Below, piece by piece: positions 1 to 8,534 of a stretch of DNA of 35,416 nt; positions within the stretch are counted from its first letter, which is position 1, and each line of letters opens with the position of its first letter. Source of the stretch: Nitrosomonas sp. (GTDB taxonomy: Bacteria > Pseudomonadota > Gammaproteobacteria > Burkholderiales > Nitrosomonadaceae); assembly GCA_019745325.1 (NCBI GenBank), contig JAIETK010000021.1:1-35416 (forward strand), given 5' to 3'. Under the pieces are notes generated by a model that was not told the origin of the DNA, ran no database searches, and saw only the letters and a program-made list of their open reading frames with translations. A program made the position numbers and the translations under genes.

Positions 1-101
1 ATGGTGCCCATGCCCAGTTTGTAGTACTTCGAGTCGTACCACAGCGACATGTCATAGCTCGCGCTCGACGCGCTACTTGTTGTGCCATACGTTGTTGCCA
101 T
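1..101 (-). CDS. Unknown protein, N-terminal 33 codons only
   Basis: A minus-strand gene starts at ATG 101-99 and runs off the left edge. The start is set by a good GGAGG ribosome binding site at about 106-111. An in-frame ATG at 113 overlaps that site and is less likely. The visible product begins [20 protein letters not shown] and continues with an aromatic, Tyr-rich stretch ([13 protein letters not shown]). The Ser/Thr/Ala-rich start has no hydrophobic signal segment. I do not recognise the family and assign no function. Its leader contains inverted repeats, listed separately. Confidence 0.6.
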   Translation of the reverse strand, partial: MATTYGTTSSASSASYDMSLWYDSKYYKLGMGT

Positions 102-126
102 TTTATCCTCCATTGATTAGTTAAAA

Positions 127-163
127 AATGATACGCACGGAATAAGGAAAAATGCGCATCATT
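127..163. repeat. Inverted repeat upstream of the left-edge gene
   Basis: AATGATACGCA at 127-137 pairs with TGCGCATCATT at 153-163 (one mismatch, 15-base loop). A second pair, TTGCGTA at 166-172 and TACGCAA at 194-200, repeats the same TGCGTA core. They lie in the leader of the gene starting at 101 and could be operator sites or an mRNA hairpin. Function is inferred only. Confidence 0.4.
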
Positions 164-229
164 GATTTGCGTACGTTTCAATAATTGCTTTTATACGCAA
201 TTTAGATTAGCCGATTACCATACTTTTGC

Positions 230-249
230 AATGAGTGGATCCCCTCATT
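230..249. repeat. Near-palindrome downstream of the response regulator
   Basis: AATGAG and CTCATT arms surround a central GGATCC with one mismatched pair. It lies about 50 bases beyond the response-regulator stop. On the minus strand no T-run follows, so it is a poor terminator for that gene. The rest of 102-298 is AT-rich and shows no gene. Confidence 0.3.
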
Positions 250-298
250 TTATATTTCAGCCGAGGAAATTTATTGATTAACCGATAAGAAATGCTGA

Positions 299-973
299 TT
301 AACTCGCAGAGGCCGGAGGCAGATTATCAGAGGCAAGGAGGTTTGGTTTTTGGGCTTTCAAGCGTAGCGCAAAGTTGATTAAGCTATTAGGGCCACTTAA
401 ATCGAGTTTTCTGGATATATTAACTCTATGATTCTCTACTGTTTTTTTGCTAATAAACAATTTCCTGGCTATTTGGGGGGTAGTGAGTCCTTCAGCAATT
501 TTATCAAGTATTCGATGCTCGGATTTTGTAAGAGTATTTAATTTTTTTACCGCCGCCTCGATTAACTCATCTTTCGCAGGCTGCTGTTCGCGAATCCGGG
601 ACAGTTTCGCAATCCGTGCGTTAATGCTGTTGAGCATTTCTTCTTTCGTAAACGGTTTGGTGAGATAGTCGTCGGCACCCATGTCCATACCGGTACGGAT
701 ATCAGATCGTGTCGATTTTGCAGTTAAAAAGATGAATGCAATCTCTGGAAATTGCAATGATGCTTTAATGTTACGATACACATCAAAACCATCCACGCCG
801 GGTAGCATGATATCGCAGATAATGATATCGGGAGTATGTTGCAGTGCAAGTTGAATACCTTCTTCGCCAGAAGGAGCGCCAATTACACGAAAGCCATAAT
901 GTGCAATGATGCCGATTAAATTTTCACGCAGTGCTTTTTCATCTTCGATAACAAGCAGGAGAGGATTAATCAC
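299..973 (-). CDS. Two-component response regulator, NarL/FixJ family
   Basis: This is a cytoplasmic transcriptional regulator of about 224 residues. The N-terminal receiver domain (about residues 5-120) shows the acidic pocket VIEDEKAL, the phospho-acceptor Asp54 in CDIMLPGVDGF, the Thr of FLTAKS and the Lys of GADDYLTKPF. A C-terminal LuxR-type helix-turn-helix follows (LTKSEHRILDKIAEGLTTPQ to SKKTVENHRVNISRKL). I chose GTG at 973 because it lies one base after the kinase stop codon, giving translational coupling, and because the receiver domain begins there. The longer reading back to 1048 lies inside the kinase gene and adds nonconserved sequence. The kinase gene is its evident partner. 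The target genes are unknown; the left-edge gene just downstream is one candidate by position only. Confidence 0.9.
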   Translation of the reverse strand: MINPLLLVIEDEKALRENLIGIIAHYGFRVIGAPSGEEGIQLALQHTPDIIICDIMLPGVDGFDVYRNIKASLQFPEIAFIFLTAKSTRSDIRTGMDMGADDYLTKPFTKEEMLNSINARIAKLSRIREQQPAKDELIEAAVKKLNTLTKSEHRILDKIAEGLTTPQIARKLFISKKTVENHRVNISRKLDLSGPNSLINFALRLKAQKPNLLASDNLPPASAS

Positions 974-974
974 T

Positions 975-2882
975 TTACGATACGGGCAATTGAATTGTGA
1001 CTGTACAGCCGTGGCCGATTTTGCTTTTGATAACCATATCGCCGCCATGAAGCCTGATCAATTTCTGAGCAATCATTAATCCAAGCCCACTTCCTGGAAT
1101 AGTTTTGGCGTTTGAGGCGCGGAAAAACGATTGGAATAAAAAGGCCTGATCCCTTTCAGGGATACCAATACCATAATCCTTGACTGCAATAACGAAGACA
1201 TTGTTCTGAAAATTGACAATTAGCTCAGGCTCGGGTTTATTCAGCGAATACTTGAATGCATTCGACACAATGTTGCGCAAAACATTTCGCAATACTATTT
1301 CATCCAAGCTGATGACATGATTCGGTGCGTTAAAACGATAATTCAATGTTCGTTGGTTTCCACTGAGTTCATTATTGGAAGCAACGAATGTGTCCATAAA
1401 TTGCTTGAATGGAACATTCTGTTTCGTTAATTCGATTTTTCCTTCGTCGATTCTGCCAATATCCAGAATATTTTCCATGAGCTCGGTCATCCGGAGTGTT
1501 TCTTCCGCCATGATGGTTTTTTGCCGATGGAATAATTTAATGAATTCAGGATCAAGCCCTGCAGATTCCATTTTAAGATCCAGCAAATCGATACTGGAGC
1601 GGATAGTAGCAAGCGGAGTACGGAATTGGTGTGACGCTAAGCTAACAAATTGTGTTTTGAAACGATTCAATTCGCGCTCTTTTTCCATTGTTTTCTGTAA
1701 TCGTTCCTCCGCTTGTTTAATCAAGGTGATGTCATTCTCTACGGCGACATAATTGATCAACTGGCCAGCATCGTTGTATACCGCCGCAATATTGAGATAG
1801 AGCCAGATTTTTTCGCCGCTCTTGGTGTAGTTTAAAATCTCGCCGGAGAAAGTGCCGGTACTTTTAAGCGAATGTGCAATGGCTTGTATGGTTTCCTTGG
1901 AAGTCTCAGGTCCTTGAAGGAAAACGGCGGGGTCGATTCCAATGACTTCTTCCGCTGTATAACCAAGGATTTTCTCAAAACTCTGATTAATCCAGATGAT
2001 TTTTTTCTGTGGATCGGTAATCATCACGATACCGTTGGTTTTCTCGGCAACATACGCCATCCGTTGCAGTTCCAGCTCATTCCTCTTTCTGGATGTGATG
2101 TCCATGCCATATCCGATGACAAATTCCGTATTGCCGGATTTATCCAACAAGGGATACAAGGTGCGCAGGCAAGTTCGTTCTATGCCCTCGCTATCGTCGA
2201 ATTTTTCTTCATAAGTCACTGGCTGTTTCTGCTGCATGCAAGCATCCAATACGCTGTTGCGTTTTGATTCATCAGCAGAAATCCAACTCTCCAGTGTGTC
2301 GCACGGTTTAGCCGGAGAATTCTTTGTCAATCCATGGCATTTCAAAGCAGCGCGATTGGCATACAGATAATGGCCTTGATGGTTGAAAATTGTCAGTTCG
2401 GTAGGCAGTTCGTCGAGTATATGCCGATACGGTAGTTGTTTCTGATCGGCTACAGCGTTCGCTGTTTTTTTAGGTGTAATGTTTTTTAAGATACCGTATA
2501 GACCGATTAACTCGTCATGCCTGTCCAGAATCGGAAAAACAGTTGTCGTATGCCATTTGATTCTGCCATCCTTCATCTGGATCATGAAGCTTTCACTTTG
2601 TTCTTTTTTTGTGGTAATGGTCTGCGCAATCAATCGGCGCATTTTTTCTTTTTCCGCGCCCTGGTAATACTGAGTTGTTTCCAGTAACGTTGAACACTCA
2701 AAATCTCTTTCTAATTCGTAGAAATCATACAAATAGTCAGACCAGAAAACCATGTCCGTAGAAATGGAATACGACCATTCGCCGATTTCCTCGGTTTTAC
2801 TCAACAGCGATAATCTTTGCTGTTGAGAAATCAACAAATCAAAAGTCGGAAACTGTAGTTTATAGTCAAATCTGGAATTCAT
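975..2882 (-). CDS. Soluble multi-PAS sensor histidine kinase
   Basis: A 635-residue kinase without a signal peptide or membrane segments, so probably a cytoplasmic sensor. Three PAS/PAC-like units occupy about residues 25-140, 150-265 and 275-395; the third has NQSFEKILGYTAEEVIG. A short coiled linker leads to a HisKA domain with the phospho-acceptor His418 in SLASHQFRTPL. The HATPase_c domain follows, with N-box (IVSNAFKYS), G1 (DYGIGIP) and G2 (GSGLGLMIAQKL) motifs. It should autophosphorylate and pass phosphate to the receiver encoded one base downstream. The third PAS has an FLQG motif resembling LOV domains, but the flavin-binding Cys position is not Cys, so photosensing is unlikely. 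The ligand is unknown. A weak GGGAT precedes the start. Confidence 0.9.
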   Translation of the reverse strand: MNSRFDYKLQFPTFDLLISQQQRLSLLSKTEEIGEWSYSISTDMVFWSDYLYDFYELERDFECSTLLETTQYYQGAEKEKMRRLIAQTITTKKEQSESFMIQMKDGRIKWHTTTVFPILDRHDELIGLYGILKNITPKKTANAVADQKQLPYRHILDELPTELTIFNHQGHYLYANRAALKCHGLTKNSPAKPCDTLESWISADESKRNSVLDACMQQKQPVTYEEKFDDSEGIERTCLRTLYPLLDKSGNTEFVIGYGMDITSRKRNELELQRMAYVAEKTNGIVMITDPQKKIIWINQSFEKILGYTAEEVIGIDPAVFLQGPETSKETIQAIAHSLKSTGTFSGEILNYTKSGEKIWLYLNIAAVYNDAGQLINYVAVENDITLIKQAEERLQKTMEKERELNRFKTQFVSLASHQFRTPLATIRSSIDLLDLKMESAGLDPEFIKLFHRQKTIMAEETLRMTELMENILDIGRIDEGKIELTKQNVPFKQFMDTFVASNNELSGNQRTLNYRFNAPNHVISLDEIVLRNVLRNIVSNAFKYSLNKPEPELIVNFQNNVFVIAVKDYGIGIPERDQAFLFQSFFRASNAKTIPGSGLGLMIAQKLIRLHGGDMVIKSKIGHGCTVTIQLPVS

Positions 2883-3259
2883 TGATTTATCCCATGAATA
2901 AGATATTTTCAGTGTTCATATAGGAACTGATAGTGGTCATCCGGTGTAAAAAAAGAATTATTGATGTTTTATAACATATTTTTACTATTAAAGAAAAATC
3001 GTAATAAAAATATTATGTTATTGAAAGCTTTGTAATGGCTGTTTTTCTAGGATTGCACACCAACTGAACGAGCGAATCAACGAAAGATGAGTCTAGGTGC
3101 TTATATTCGAATAGGATTTGATAGTGATTCTATGAAGAAAGGGAATATTGCGGGTTGAAGTTAAAACTTAAAGTATTGATTACGATGCGACAGGATTAAC
3201 TCAGTCTAAAAATAAAGCTATGTGTTAGAGGCGTCACTAAAAATCACTGAAATATGAAG
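2883..3259. other. Gene-free AT-rich spacer
   Basis: 377 bases between the YjfB-like gene and the histidine kinase, both on the minus strand. I see no coding sequence, structural RNA or strong hairpin. It probably holds the kinase-regulator promoter, but I could not place -35/-10 boxes convincingly. Confidence 0.5.
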
Positions 3260-3460
3260 TTATGCAGTAGTATTAATATGTTGACCGAGGTGAGGAGGAA
3301 GATTTGAAGTTGTTTTATTGTCCGGGATTGCTTCAATTAACGCAAGTGCGCCAGCTGCATTAAGGTTAATCGCTTTTTTTAAAACTGCGATACCGGCGGC
3401 TTGATTACTGCTGAAATCAGCCATTTCTGTCGCTAAATTTGCTATGCCGTTAACATCCAT
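3260..3460 (-). CDS. YjfB-like putative motility protein
   Basis: A 66-residue protein. The start at 3460 is chosen because AAGGAG lies just upstream and the product then begins MDVNGIANLATEMAD, matching the usual start of YjfB_motility family proteins. A longer reading to 3484 lacks this support. The core ISVLKKA-like segment (AGIAVLKKAINLNAAGALAL) and the C-terminal LGQHINTTA also fit the family, which is described in databases as putative motility proteins of unknown mechanism. It is small, soluble and probably helical. It stands alone; no flagellar genes are visible in the window. Family assignment is by recalled motif and fairly confident; function is not established. Confidence 0.8.
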   Translation of the reverse strand: MDVNGIANLATEMADFSSNQAAGIAVLKKAINLNAAGALALIEAIPDNKTTSNLPPHLGQHINTTA

Positions 3461-3582
3461 TTTGGTTCTCCTTGTATTGTGCAATCATTAGCGGCATTTG
3501 GAAGTATTATTTGAGACTGGATTTTCGTGTTTGCAGCAGATTTAAAATGAAATTAGCGTTGAGTACGTATGTATTAAAGTTG

Positions 3583-4182
3583 CTAATCTTTTCGCAAGAA
3601 CGTAGAAAAGATTGTTCTAAAATGATCTCTCCAGCCAAAGCCCACCTTTAACGGAACGACGAGCTGAATGGCAGCATCCTGATCGTTTTTTCCTTCGAGA
3701 TAGAGCGCATATTTTCCTGGTTCTGTGAGTTTAATCGCTTGTGTAATGACGCCTGATGGATGCCGTGTCGCCGGAATAGTTAAGATATCCAATTCTTTTT
3801 CTTGCTCATCAACGAGTTCCACTTTGACCAGTCGCTGACCTAGCTGAAAATCACGGGCTGTTTCCGGATAAAGTAGATCAATGGAGATATTCAAACTAGC
3901 TGGCTCCGGCACTCTTCCGCATTGTATGGGAACATAAGCGGAGCGTATTGAATCTTTGGGGATTTCGTAGTCGAGCGGCAGATAGTAGCCTGAATAACCA
4001 ATGGTTAATGTGTTTGTTTCTATCGTACAGGCGCCGCCCCGGAAACCTTTCGGGTAAGTTTCGGAAAAATCGCCTTGCGAGCTAGTGCGATATAATGCGC
4101 TGAAGGATACGAAAGCTATGATTATTCCAAGCAAAATTGTAAGTTGCTGGCGGTGGAATGACAATTTTGGTTTGGTTTGCAT
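3583..4182 (-). CDS. Membrane-anchored protein of unknown function
   Basis: A 199-residue protein with a single N-terminal hydrophobic segment (about residues 13-31, LTILLGIIIAFVSFSALY) preceded by Lys/Arg. This points to a signal anchor with a periplasmic domain of about 165 residues. The domain looks beta-rich, with two Cys (GGACTIE and IQCGRV) that could pair, and a region resembling a bacterial beta-sandwich (EPGKYALYLEGKN). A GAAGGAAA ribosome site precedes the ATG. I do not recognise the family. Neighbours (a YjfB-like gene downstream, a ynfA pseudogene on the other strand) do not indicate a role. Confidence 0.75.
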   Translation of the reverse strand: MQTKPKLSFHRQQLTILLGIIIAFVSFSALYRTSSQGDFSETYPKGFRGGACTIETNTLTIGYSGYYLPLDYEIPKDSIRSAYVPIQCGRVPEPASLNISIDLLYPETARDFQLGQRLVKVELVDEQEKELDILTIPATRHPSGVITQAIKLTEPGKYALYLEGKNDQDAAIQLVVPLKVGFGWRDHFRTIFSTFLRKD

Positions 4183-4432
4183 AGGGTTTCCTTCGCTGTC
4201 TTATGAAATATCTAACTTTCAGAGCTAAATTGAGTCATGAATCATCGGAGTGGATGTCATTCCGCGCGATCAATGTCCCCTGGGTTGTCTGAGTGATGTA
4301 ACATAACCGATCCCCAATGGATTAACAAGCAATCCCTCAATGAAGCGGCTATCATCAGGACTTGTGGTTATTTGTCGAACATTAACCAGTAAGTACTGAA
4401 TCGAAGACTATCTTCAATAGCGTCATTAAGTA

Positions 4433-4695
4433 ATGGAAATTTTTAGAACGCTGGGATTGCTCGTACCAGCTATAGTTGCGGAATTAGTTGGTTGTTATTT
4501 CCCCTATTTATATTTGAAAGAGGGAAAATCACTTTCGCTGATCCTGCCGACGGTGTTTACATCTGCATGGCGATGATGGGGTTATGGCAGATAGATACAA
4601 TCCGTCCAAGTAGTATGGATAGGGCGGGTGCCGGGCTATGTCAGGCAGGCGTGATCGTTATTATGCATAGAAAGCAATTGTTCAGATATTCTTGA
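4433..4695 (+). pseudogene. YnfA/UPF0060 small membrane protein, broken
   Basis: An ATG at 4433 opens a frame reading MEIFRTLGLLVPAIVAELVG followed by CYFPYLYLKEGKSLSLILPT, the typical first helix and loop of UPF0060 (YnfA) proteins. After about 4551 the family continues in a different frame: GVYICMAMMGLWQIDTIRPS, then GLCQAGVIVIM, ending at the stop 4693-4695. Intact members have about 25 more residues between LP(T/A) and GGVYI, so an internal deletion plus frame change has destroyed the gene. In the first frame the product stops at 4574 after 47 codons. YnfA-type proteins are four-helix inner-membrane proteins related to small multidrug exporters. This is sequence-visible decay, not a functional gene. 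Confidence 0.75.
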
Positions 4696-4792
4696 AGGCA
4701 TGACACATTTAATATTATCTCGATCCCCTGCGGTGAATTTCGGTTTATGCAACCCGAGAGCTGTTTCCATAAGCATCCGGTAATTCAATTTC

Positions 4793-6718
4793 ATGTTAGA
4801 CGTTGTTTCAATTTTCTCAGCGGACGGTGTTCTTGCCAGTCAAATTCCCGGATTCCGTATGCGTCCGCAGCAGCTGGAGATGGCTAAAATCATTACCGAA
4901 GCTATCCATAACCATCAAGTTTTGGTCGCGGAAGCTGGCACCGGAACCGGGAAGACCTTGGCATACTTGGTTCCTGCTTTTCTTGCCGGTGGTAAAGTGA
5001 TTATTTCAACCGGTACAAAAACATTACAGGATCAGCTGTTTAATCGAGATATTCCAATTGTTCGGGCGGCGCTTAAGATTCCCGTGACAGTTGCCTTATT
5101 GAAGGGGCGTGCGAATTATATTTGCCTGTATCATCTGGAAAGAAGTCTGCAGGACACACACCTCAGTTTTATTAATCGCGACGAAATTCAATATCTGCAA
5201 TTGATCGAACGTTATGCGAAAAACAGCAAACATGGGGACCGAAGCGGACTTAACGCAGTGCCGGACAATGCAGCAATCTGGCAGCAAGTTACATCGACTC
5301 GCGATAGCTGTCTTGGGTCCGAATGTCCCGATTATAAGAAGTGTTTTGTGATGGAAGCGCGAAAACAGGCACTGGCTGCTGATATTGTGGTGGTTAACCA
5401 CCACTTGTTTTTTGCGGATGTGATGTTGCGTGATGAAGGATTGTCCGAATTGTTACCGGCTTGCAATACGGTGATTTTTGACGAAGCACACCAGTTGCCG
5501 GAAACAGCCAGTTTGTTCTTTGGGGAATCTATCAGCACCGGACAATTATTGGATCTTGCGCGTGATACCAAAGCCGAAACGATTCAAGCTGCAGCGGATT
5601 TTGTGCCGCTGACGGATGCAATCGCTGCTATGGAAAAAGCTGTTCGTGATTTACGGTTGACGGTCGCAGCGGATAACATCCGCTTATCGTTTTCAACGGT
5701 TATGCAATCTCCTGATTTCGATGACGCATCGAGCCGTTTGCTTGAGAAATTGACGCTATTGACCCGATTGCTTGAAGATCAAGCGGAGCGATCGGAGGGA
5801 TTGGAAAATTGCCGGCAGCGCGCGGCCAGCCATTTATATCTGATTCAGCGCTGGCATGATGAAACTGACATGCAAGGATATGTGCGCTGGATCGAGGTTT
5901 ACCATCAGGCGATGCAACTGCACGCAACGCCGCTTTCAATCGCGGAAATTTTCCAGAAACAAATGATGAGTTCACTACGTACCTGGATTTTTACTTCGGC
6001 GACACTGTCGGTCAAAAAGGATTTTGCGCATTTTAATCGTGAAATGGGATTGAACGACGTACAAACCGCCCATTGGGAGAGTCCATTTAATTTTGCTGAA
6101 CAAGCATTGCTGTATGTGCCGCTTGGGTTGCCGGAACCGCATCATAAATCCTATACCGAGCAGGTGGTGCAAGCGGCATTGCCGGTACTGCGGGCAAGCC
6201 GGGGGCGTGCTTTTTTTCTTTGCACAAGTTTGCGTGCGATGCAGCGCATCAGTGAATTGTTACAAGCGTGCACTGATTTTGACTTTCCGATATTGCTGCA
6301 GGGACAGGGGTCGCGTTCCTACATGCTAGAGCGTTTCCGTGAGTTGAAAAATGCGGTGCTCATTGGCAGTCAATCTTTTTGGGAAGGCGTGGATGTCCGG
6401 GGTGAAGCATTATCGCTGGTTATCATCGACAAGTTGCCTTTTGCCCCGCCGGATGACCCGGTGTTATCAGCTCGCATCGAGAAAATTAATCGTGAGGGTC
6501 ACAACGCTTTTTGGGAGTATCAATTACCCCGTGCGGTCATTAACCTCAAACAAGGCGCCGGCCGGTTGATTCGGGATGAAACGGACCGGGGGGTGTTGAT
6601 GATCTGTGATCCTCGTCTCGCAACCAAGGCTTACGGCAAGTATATTTGGCAAAGCTTGCCGCCAATGAAACGGACTCGAGAGCTAGAAGAAGTCAAGCGA
6701 TTCTTTGAAAGTTACTAA
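4793..6718 (+). CDS. yoaA: DinG/YoaA-family ATP-dependent DNA helicase
   Basis: A 641-residue superfamily 2 XPD-like helicase. A Q-motif-like FRMRPQQLEMA (21-31) precedes Walker A AGTGTGKT (48-55). Four cysteines at 111, 173, 178 and 184 have the spacing of the iron-sulphur cluster that XPD/DinG helicases need. The Walker B box is DEAH (230-233) and motif VI is QGAGRLIR (587-594). Length fits YoaA (about 640) better than E. coli DinG (about 716). Members unwind DNA 5' to 3' and help in repair; YoaA binds the polymerase clamp-loader chi subunit in E. coli. The start has no strong ribosome site, so translation may be modest. Confidence in the family is high; the exact symbol rests on length. 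Confidence 0.88.
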   Translation: MLDVVSIFSADGVLASQIPGFRMRPQQLEMAKIITEAIHNHQVLVAEAGTGTGKTLAYLVPAFLAGGKVIISTGTKTLQDQLFNRDIPIVRAALKIPVTVALLKGRANYICLYHLERSLQDTHLSFINRDEIQYLQLIERYAKNSKHGDRSGLNAVPDNAAIWQQVTSTRDSCLGSECPDYKKCFVMEARKQALAADIVVVNHHLFFADVMLRDEGLSELLPACNTVIFDEAHQLPETASLFFGESISTGQLLDLARDTKAETIQAAADFVPLTDAIAAMEKAVRDLRLTVAADNIRLSFSTVMQSPDFDDASSRLLEKLTLLTRLLEDQAERSEGLENCRQRAASHLYLIQRWHDETDMQGYVRWIEVYHQAMQLHATPLSIAEIFQKQMMSSLRTWIFTSATLSVKKDFAHFNREMGLNDVQTAHWESPFNFAEQALLYVPLGLPEPHHKSYTEQVVQAALPVLRASRGRAFFLCTSLRAMQRISELLQACTDFDFPILLQGQGSRSYMLERFRELKNAVLIGSQSFWEGVDVRGEALSLVIIDKLPFAPPDDPVLSARIEKINREGHNAFWEYQLPRAVINLKQGAGRLIRDETDRGVLMICDPRLATKAYGKYIWQSLPPMKRTRELEEVKRFFESY

Positions 6719-6779
6719 ACACTAATCTTGATAAATTATTGAATTATCAGTTGGTTTCTAATCGATGGCGCAATACCCA

Positions 6780-8468
6780 ATGCTGAAGAAAAATTTCTTA
6801 CTTACGATATTTTCCCTTTTCACAGGGTTGATAATTCTGATTCCCATTACATTCGCAAGTAATAATGTTCCGATGCTGGCTAGTGACCGGGATTTGCAAA
6901 AGGAATTAGCGATTGTCAAATTGAACGATATTATTCGAAACATTAAACAACAAAAGAAAGAAGTCGACGCTAAATTACAGTTGTTGATAATGGCTAAAAC
7001 CGAGCAGGAAAAAAACAGAATCCAGAATGAATTGAACGAATTGAGTAAGGCGATCGTTGAACAGGAGTCGTCATTTGAGATGATACTGACGGCGGGTTTG
7101 GAGCTGGAAAAAGACGATACTGAAGCGCAAGAGAAGTTTGATTGGCAAAAGGATTTGCTGGAAATTGTGCAACCGATTTTAAGTGAACTGCGGCAATTAA
7201 CGGAGAATAAACGCAAGCTGGACAATCTGAACAAGAAGATTGCTTTTTATACGTCGCAAATCGCGGATATCGAAGAAGTTCTTAAACATATTTCAAAGGT
7301 TAATACGCAAGGCTTTGAGAAAGAAGCTTTAATGGAATTTGAGCGCATTGATCGGAAATGGCGGGGGCAGCTCGATAAAAGCAGACATTTGCTGGAGATT
7401 GCGCAATTACAGTATGACGAAATGATTAAATCGCAATCCGCAAAAGAAGTGTCGGTTGCTGAGCATATCGAGCAATTTGCCACGGGGCGAGGCGCGACCT
7501 TATTAATGGCGCTCGTTGCCTTTATTATGGTGTATTTCTCAATGTTGCTGCTGTTAAAACTGTTGGGCTGGCTGAGCAATAGAAACGAAGATCAGAAAAG
7601 GACCTATTATCAGCGGGTAATCACATTGTTTTACCATTTCTTGATGGCGGCCTTGGCTGTTGCGGCAGCATTTTATGTGCTCAGTGTGAGAAATGATCAA
7701 GTATTGATTGGTATTACGGTGCTGTTGCTGCTGAGTATTATCTGGTTATTGAAGAATTCTATTCCCAGTTATGTGAACGAACTCAGAATACTGCTGAATA
7801 CCGGCTCTGTCAGGGAGGGTGAATGTATCATATACAATGGTGTTCTGATGCAGGTTGAAAATTTGAACTATTACACCAAATTGGTGAATCCGTTATTGCC
7901 CGGATTGGAATTGCGTTTGACATTGGCCGAATTGGCGAATTATGTTTCTCGCCCTTATTCGGAAGGTGAGCCTTGGTTTCCCTGTCAACTCGGTGATTTT
8001 GTGATGCTTTCCGATGGAACGTACGGAATGGTAAAGTGTGTCACGCTCGAGAATATCTTGTTGTCGCTTTCCGATGGCACAATGCCCAGGACCTATACCA
8101 TTCCTGATTTCATTTCCGCAAGCCCTAAGAATTTTTCGCACGGGTTTATCGTTGTTAGCGAATTCGGTATTGATTATAAGCATCAAAGCTTATGTACCAC
8201 AGAAATCCCGGATAAATTCGCAAGCGGGATCCGTGCAGGATTGCTGCAAGAAACTTACGGTTACGCCTTGAAGGATTTATCCGTATTTTTCGCTAAAGCC
8301 AACACCTCTTCCTTGGATTATAAAATAATAGCCACTTTTGAAGGCATGGCTGCGAAAGACTACTTTGCGATTCGGCGTGCATTGCAACGTTATGCCGTTG
8401 AGGTTTGTAACCGGCAGCAATGGATCATCCCATTTACCCAAGTTGCCGTTCACACGCGGGTTGATTGA
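6780..8468 (+). CDS. MscS-like mechanosensitive channel family protein with N-terminal coiled coil
   Basis: The product (562 residues from ATG 6780; five more from ATG 6765) starts MLKKNFLLTIFSLFTGL, a signal peptide or first helix ending around FASNN. A long charged coiled-coil region (about residues 35-225, rich in Glu/Lys/Gln) precedes three to four membrane segments (about 240-335: LLMALVAFIMVYFSMLLLLK, MAALAVAAAFYVLS, ITVLLLLSIIWLL). The C-terminal part has an MscS-type beta domain, GDFVMLSDGTYGMVKCVTLE followed by TYTIPDFI, and a mixed tail. A large periplasmic coiled coil before an MscS core recalls MscK/MscM-like channels, though this protein is much smaller. Gating role is inferred. 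It follows yoaA by about 60 bases and precedes xth by about 66. Confidence 0.65.
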   Translation: MLKKNFLLTIFSLFTGLIILIPITFASNNVPMLASDRDLQKELAIVKLNDIIRNIKQQKKEVDAKLQLLIMAKTEQEKNRIQNELNELSKAIVEQESSFEMILTAGLELEKDDTEAQEKFDWQKDLLEIVQPILSELRQLTENKRKLDNLNKKIAFYTSQIADIEEVLKHISKVNTQGFEKEALMEFERIDRKWRGQLDKSRHLLEIAQLQYDEMIKSQSAKEVSVAEHIEQFATGRGATLLMALVAFIMVYFSMLLLLKLLGWLSNRNEDQKRTYYQRVITLFYHFLMAALAVAAAFYVLSVRNDQVLIGITVLLLLSIIWLLKNSIPSYVNELRILLNTGSVREGECIIYNGVLMQVENLNYYTKLVNPLLPGLELRLTLAELANYVSRPYSEGEPWFPCQLGDFVMLSDGTYGMVKCVTLENILLSLSDGTMPRTYTIPDFISASPKNFSHGFIVVSEFGIDYKHQSLCTTEIPDKFASGIRAGLLQETYGYALKDLSVFFAKANTSSLDYKIIATFEGMAAKDYFAIRRALQRYAVEVCNRQQWIIPFTQVAVHTRVD

Positions 8469-8534
8469 TTGGATGATTGAGAATTATGTCGATAAACTGC
8501 TGGTTCATAAAAACTTCTTGATTCATTACTATCT

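Noticed and set aside
1880..2060. LOV photoreceptor reading of the third PAS domain
   Set aside because: FLQG is present but the flavin-linking Cys is not, so light sensing is not supported.
2600..2882. Possible membrane sensor region at the kinase N-terminus
   Set aside because: No hydrophobic helix of membrane length is present; the region reads as a PAS-like domain.
4492..4695. 67-residue open frame as an independent gene
   Set aside because: Its C-terminal part is the tail of a YnfA-type protein whose start lies in another frame at 4433, so it is part of a pseudogene.
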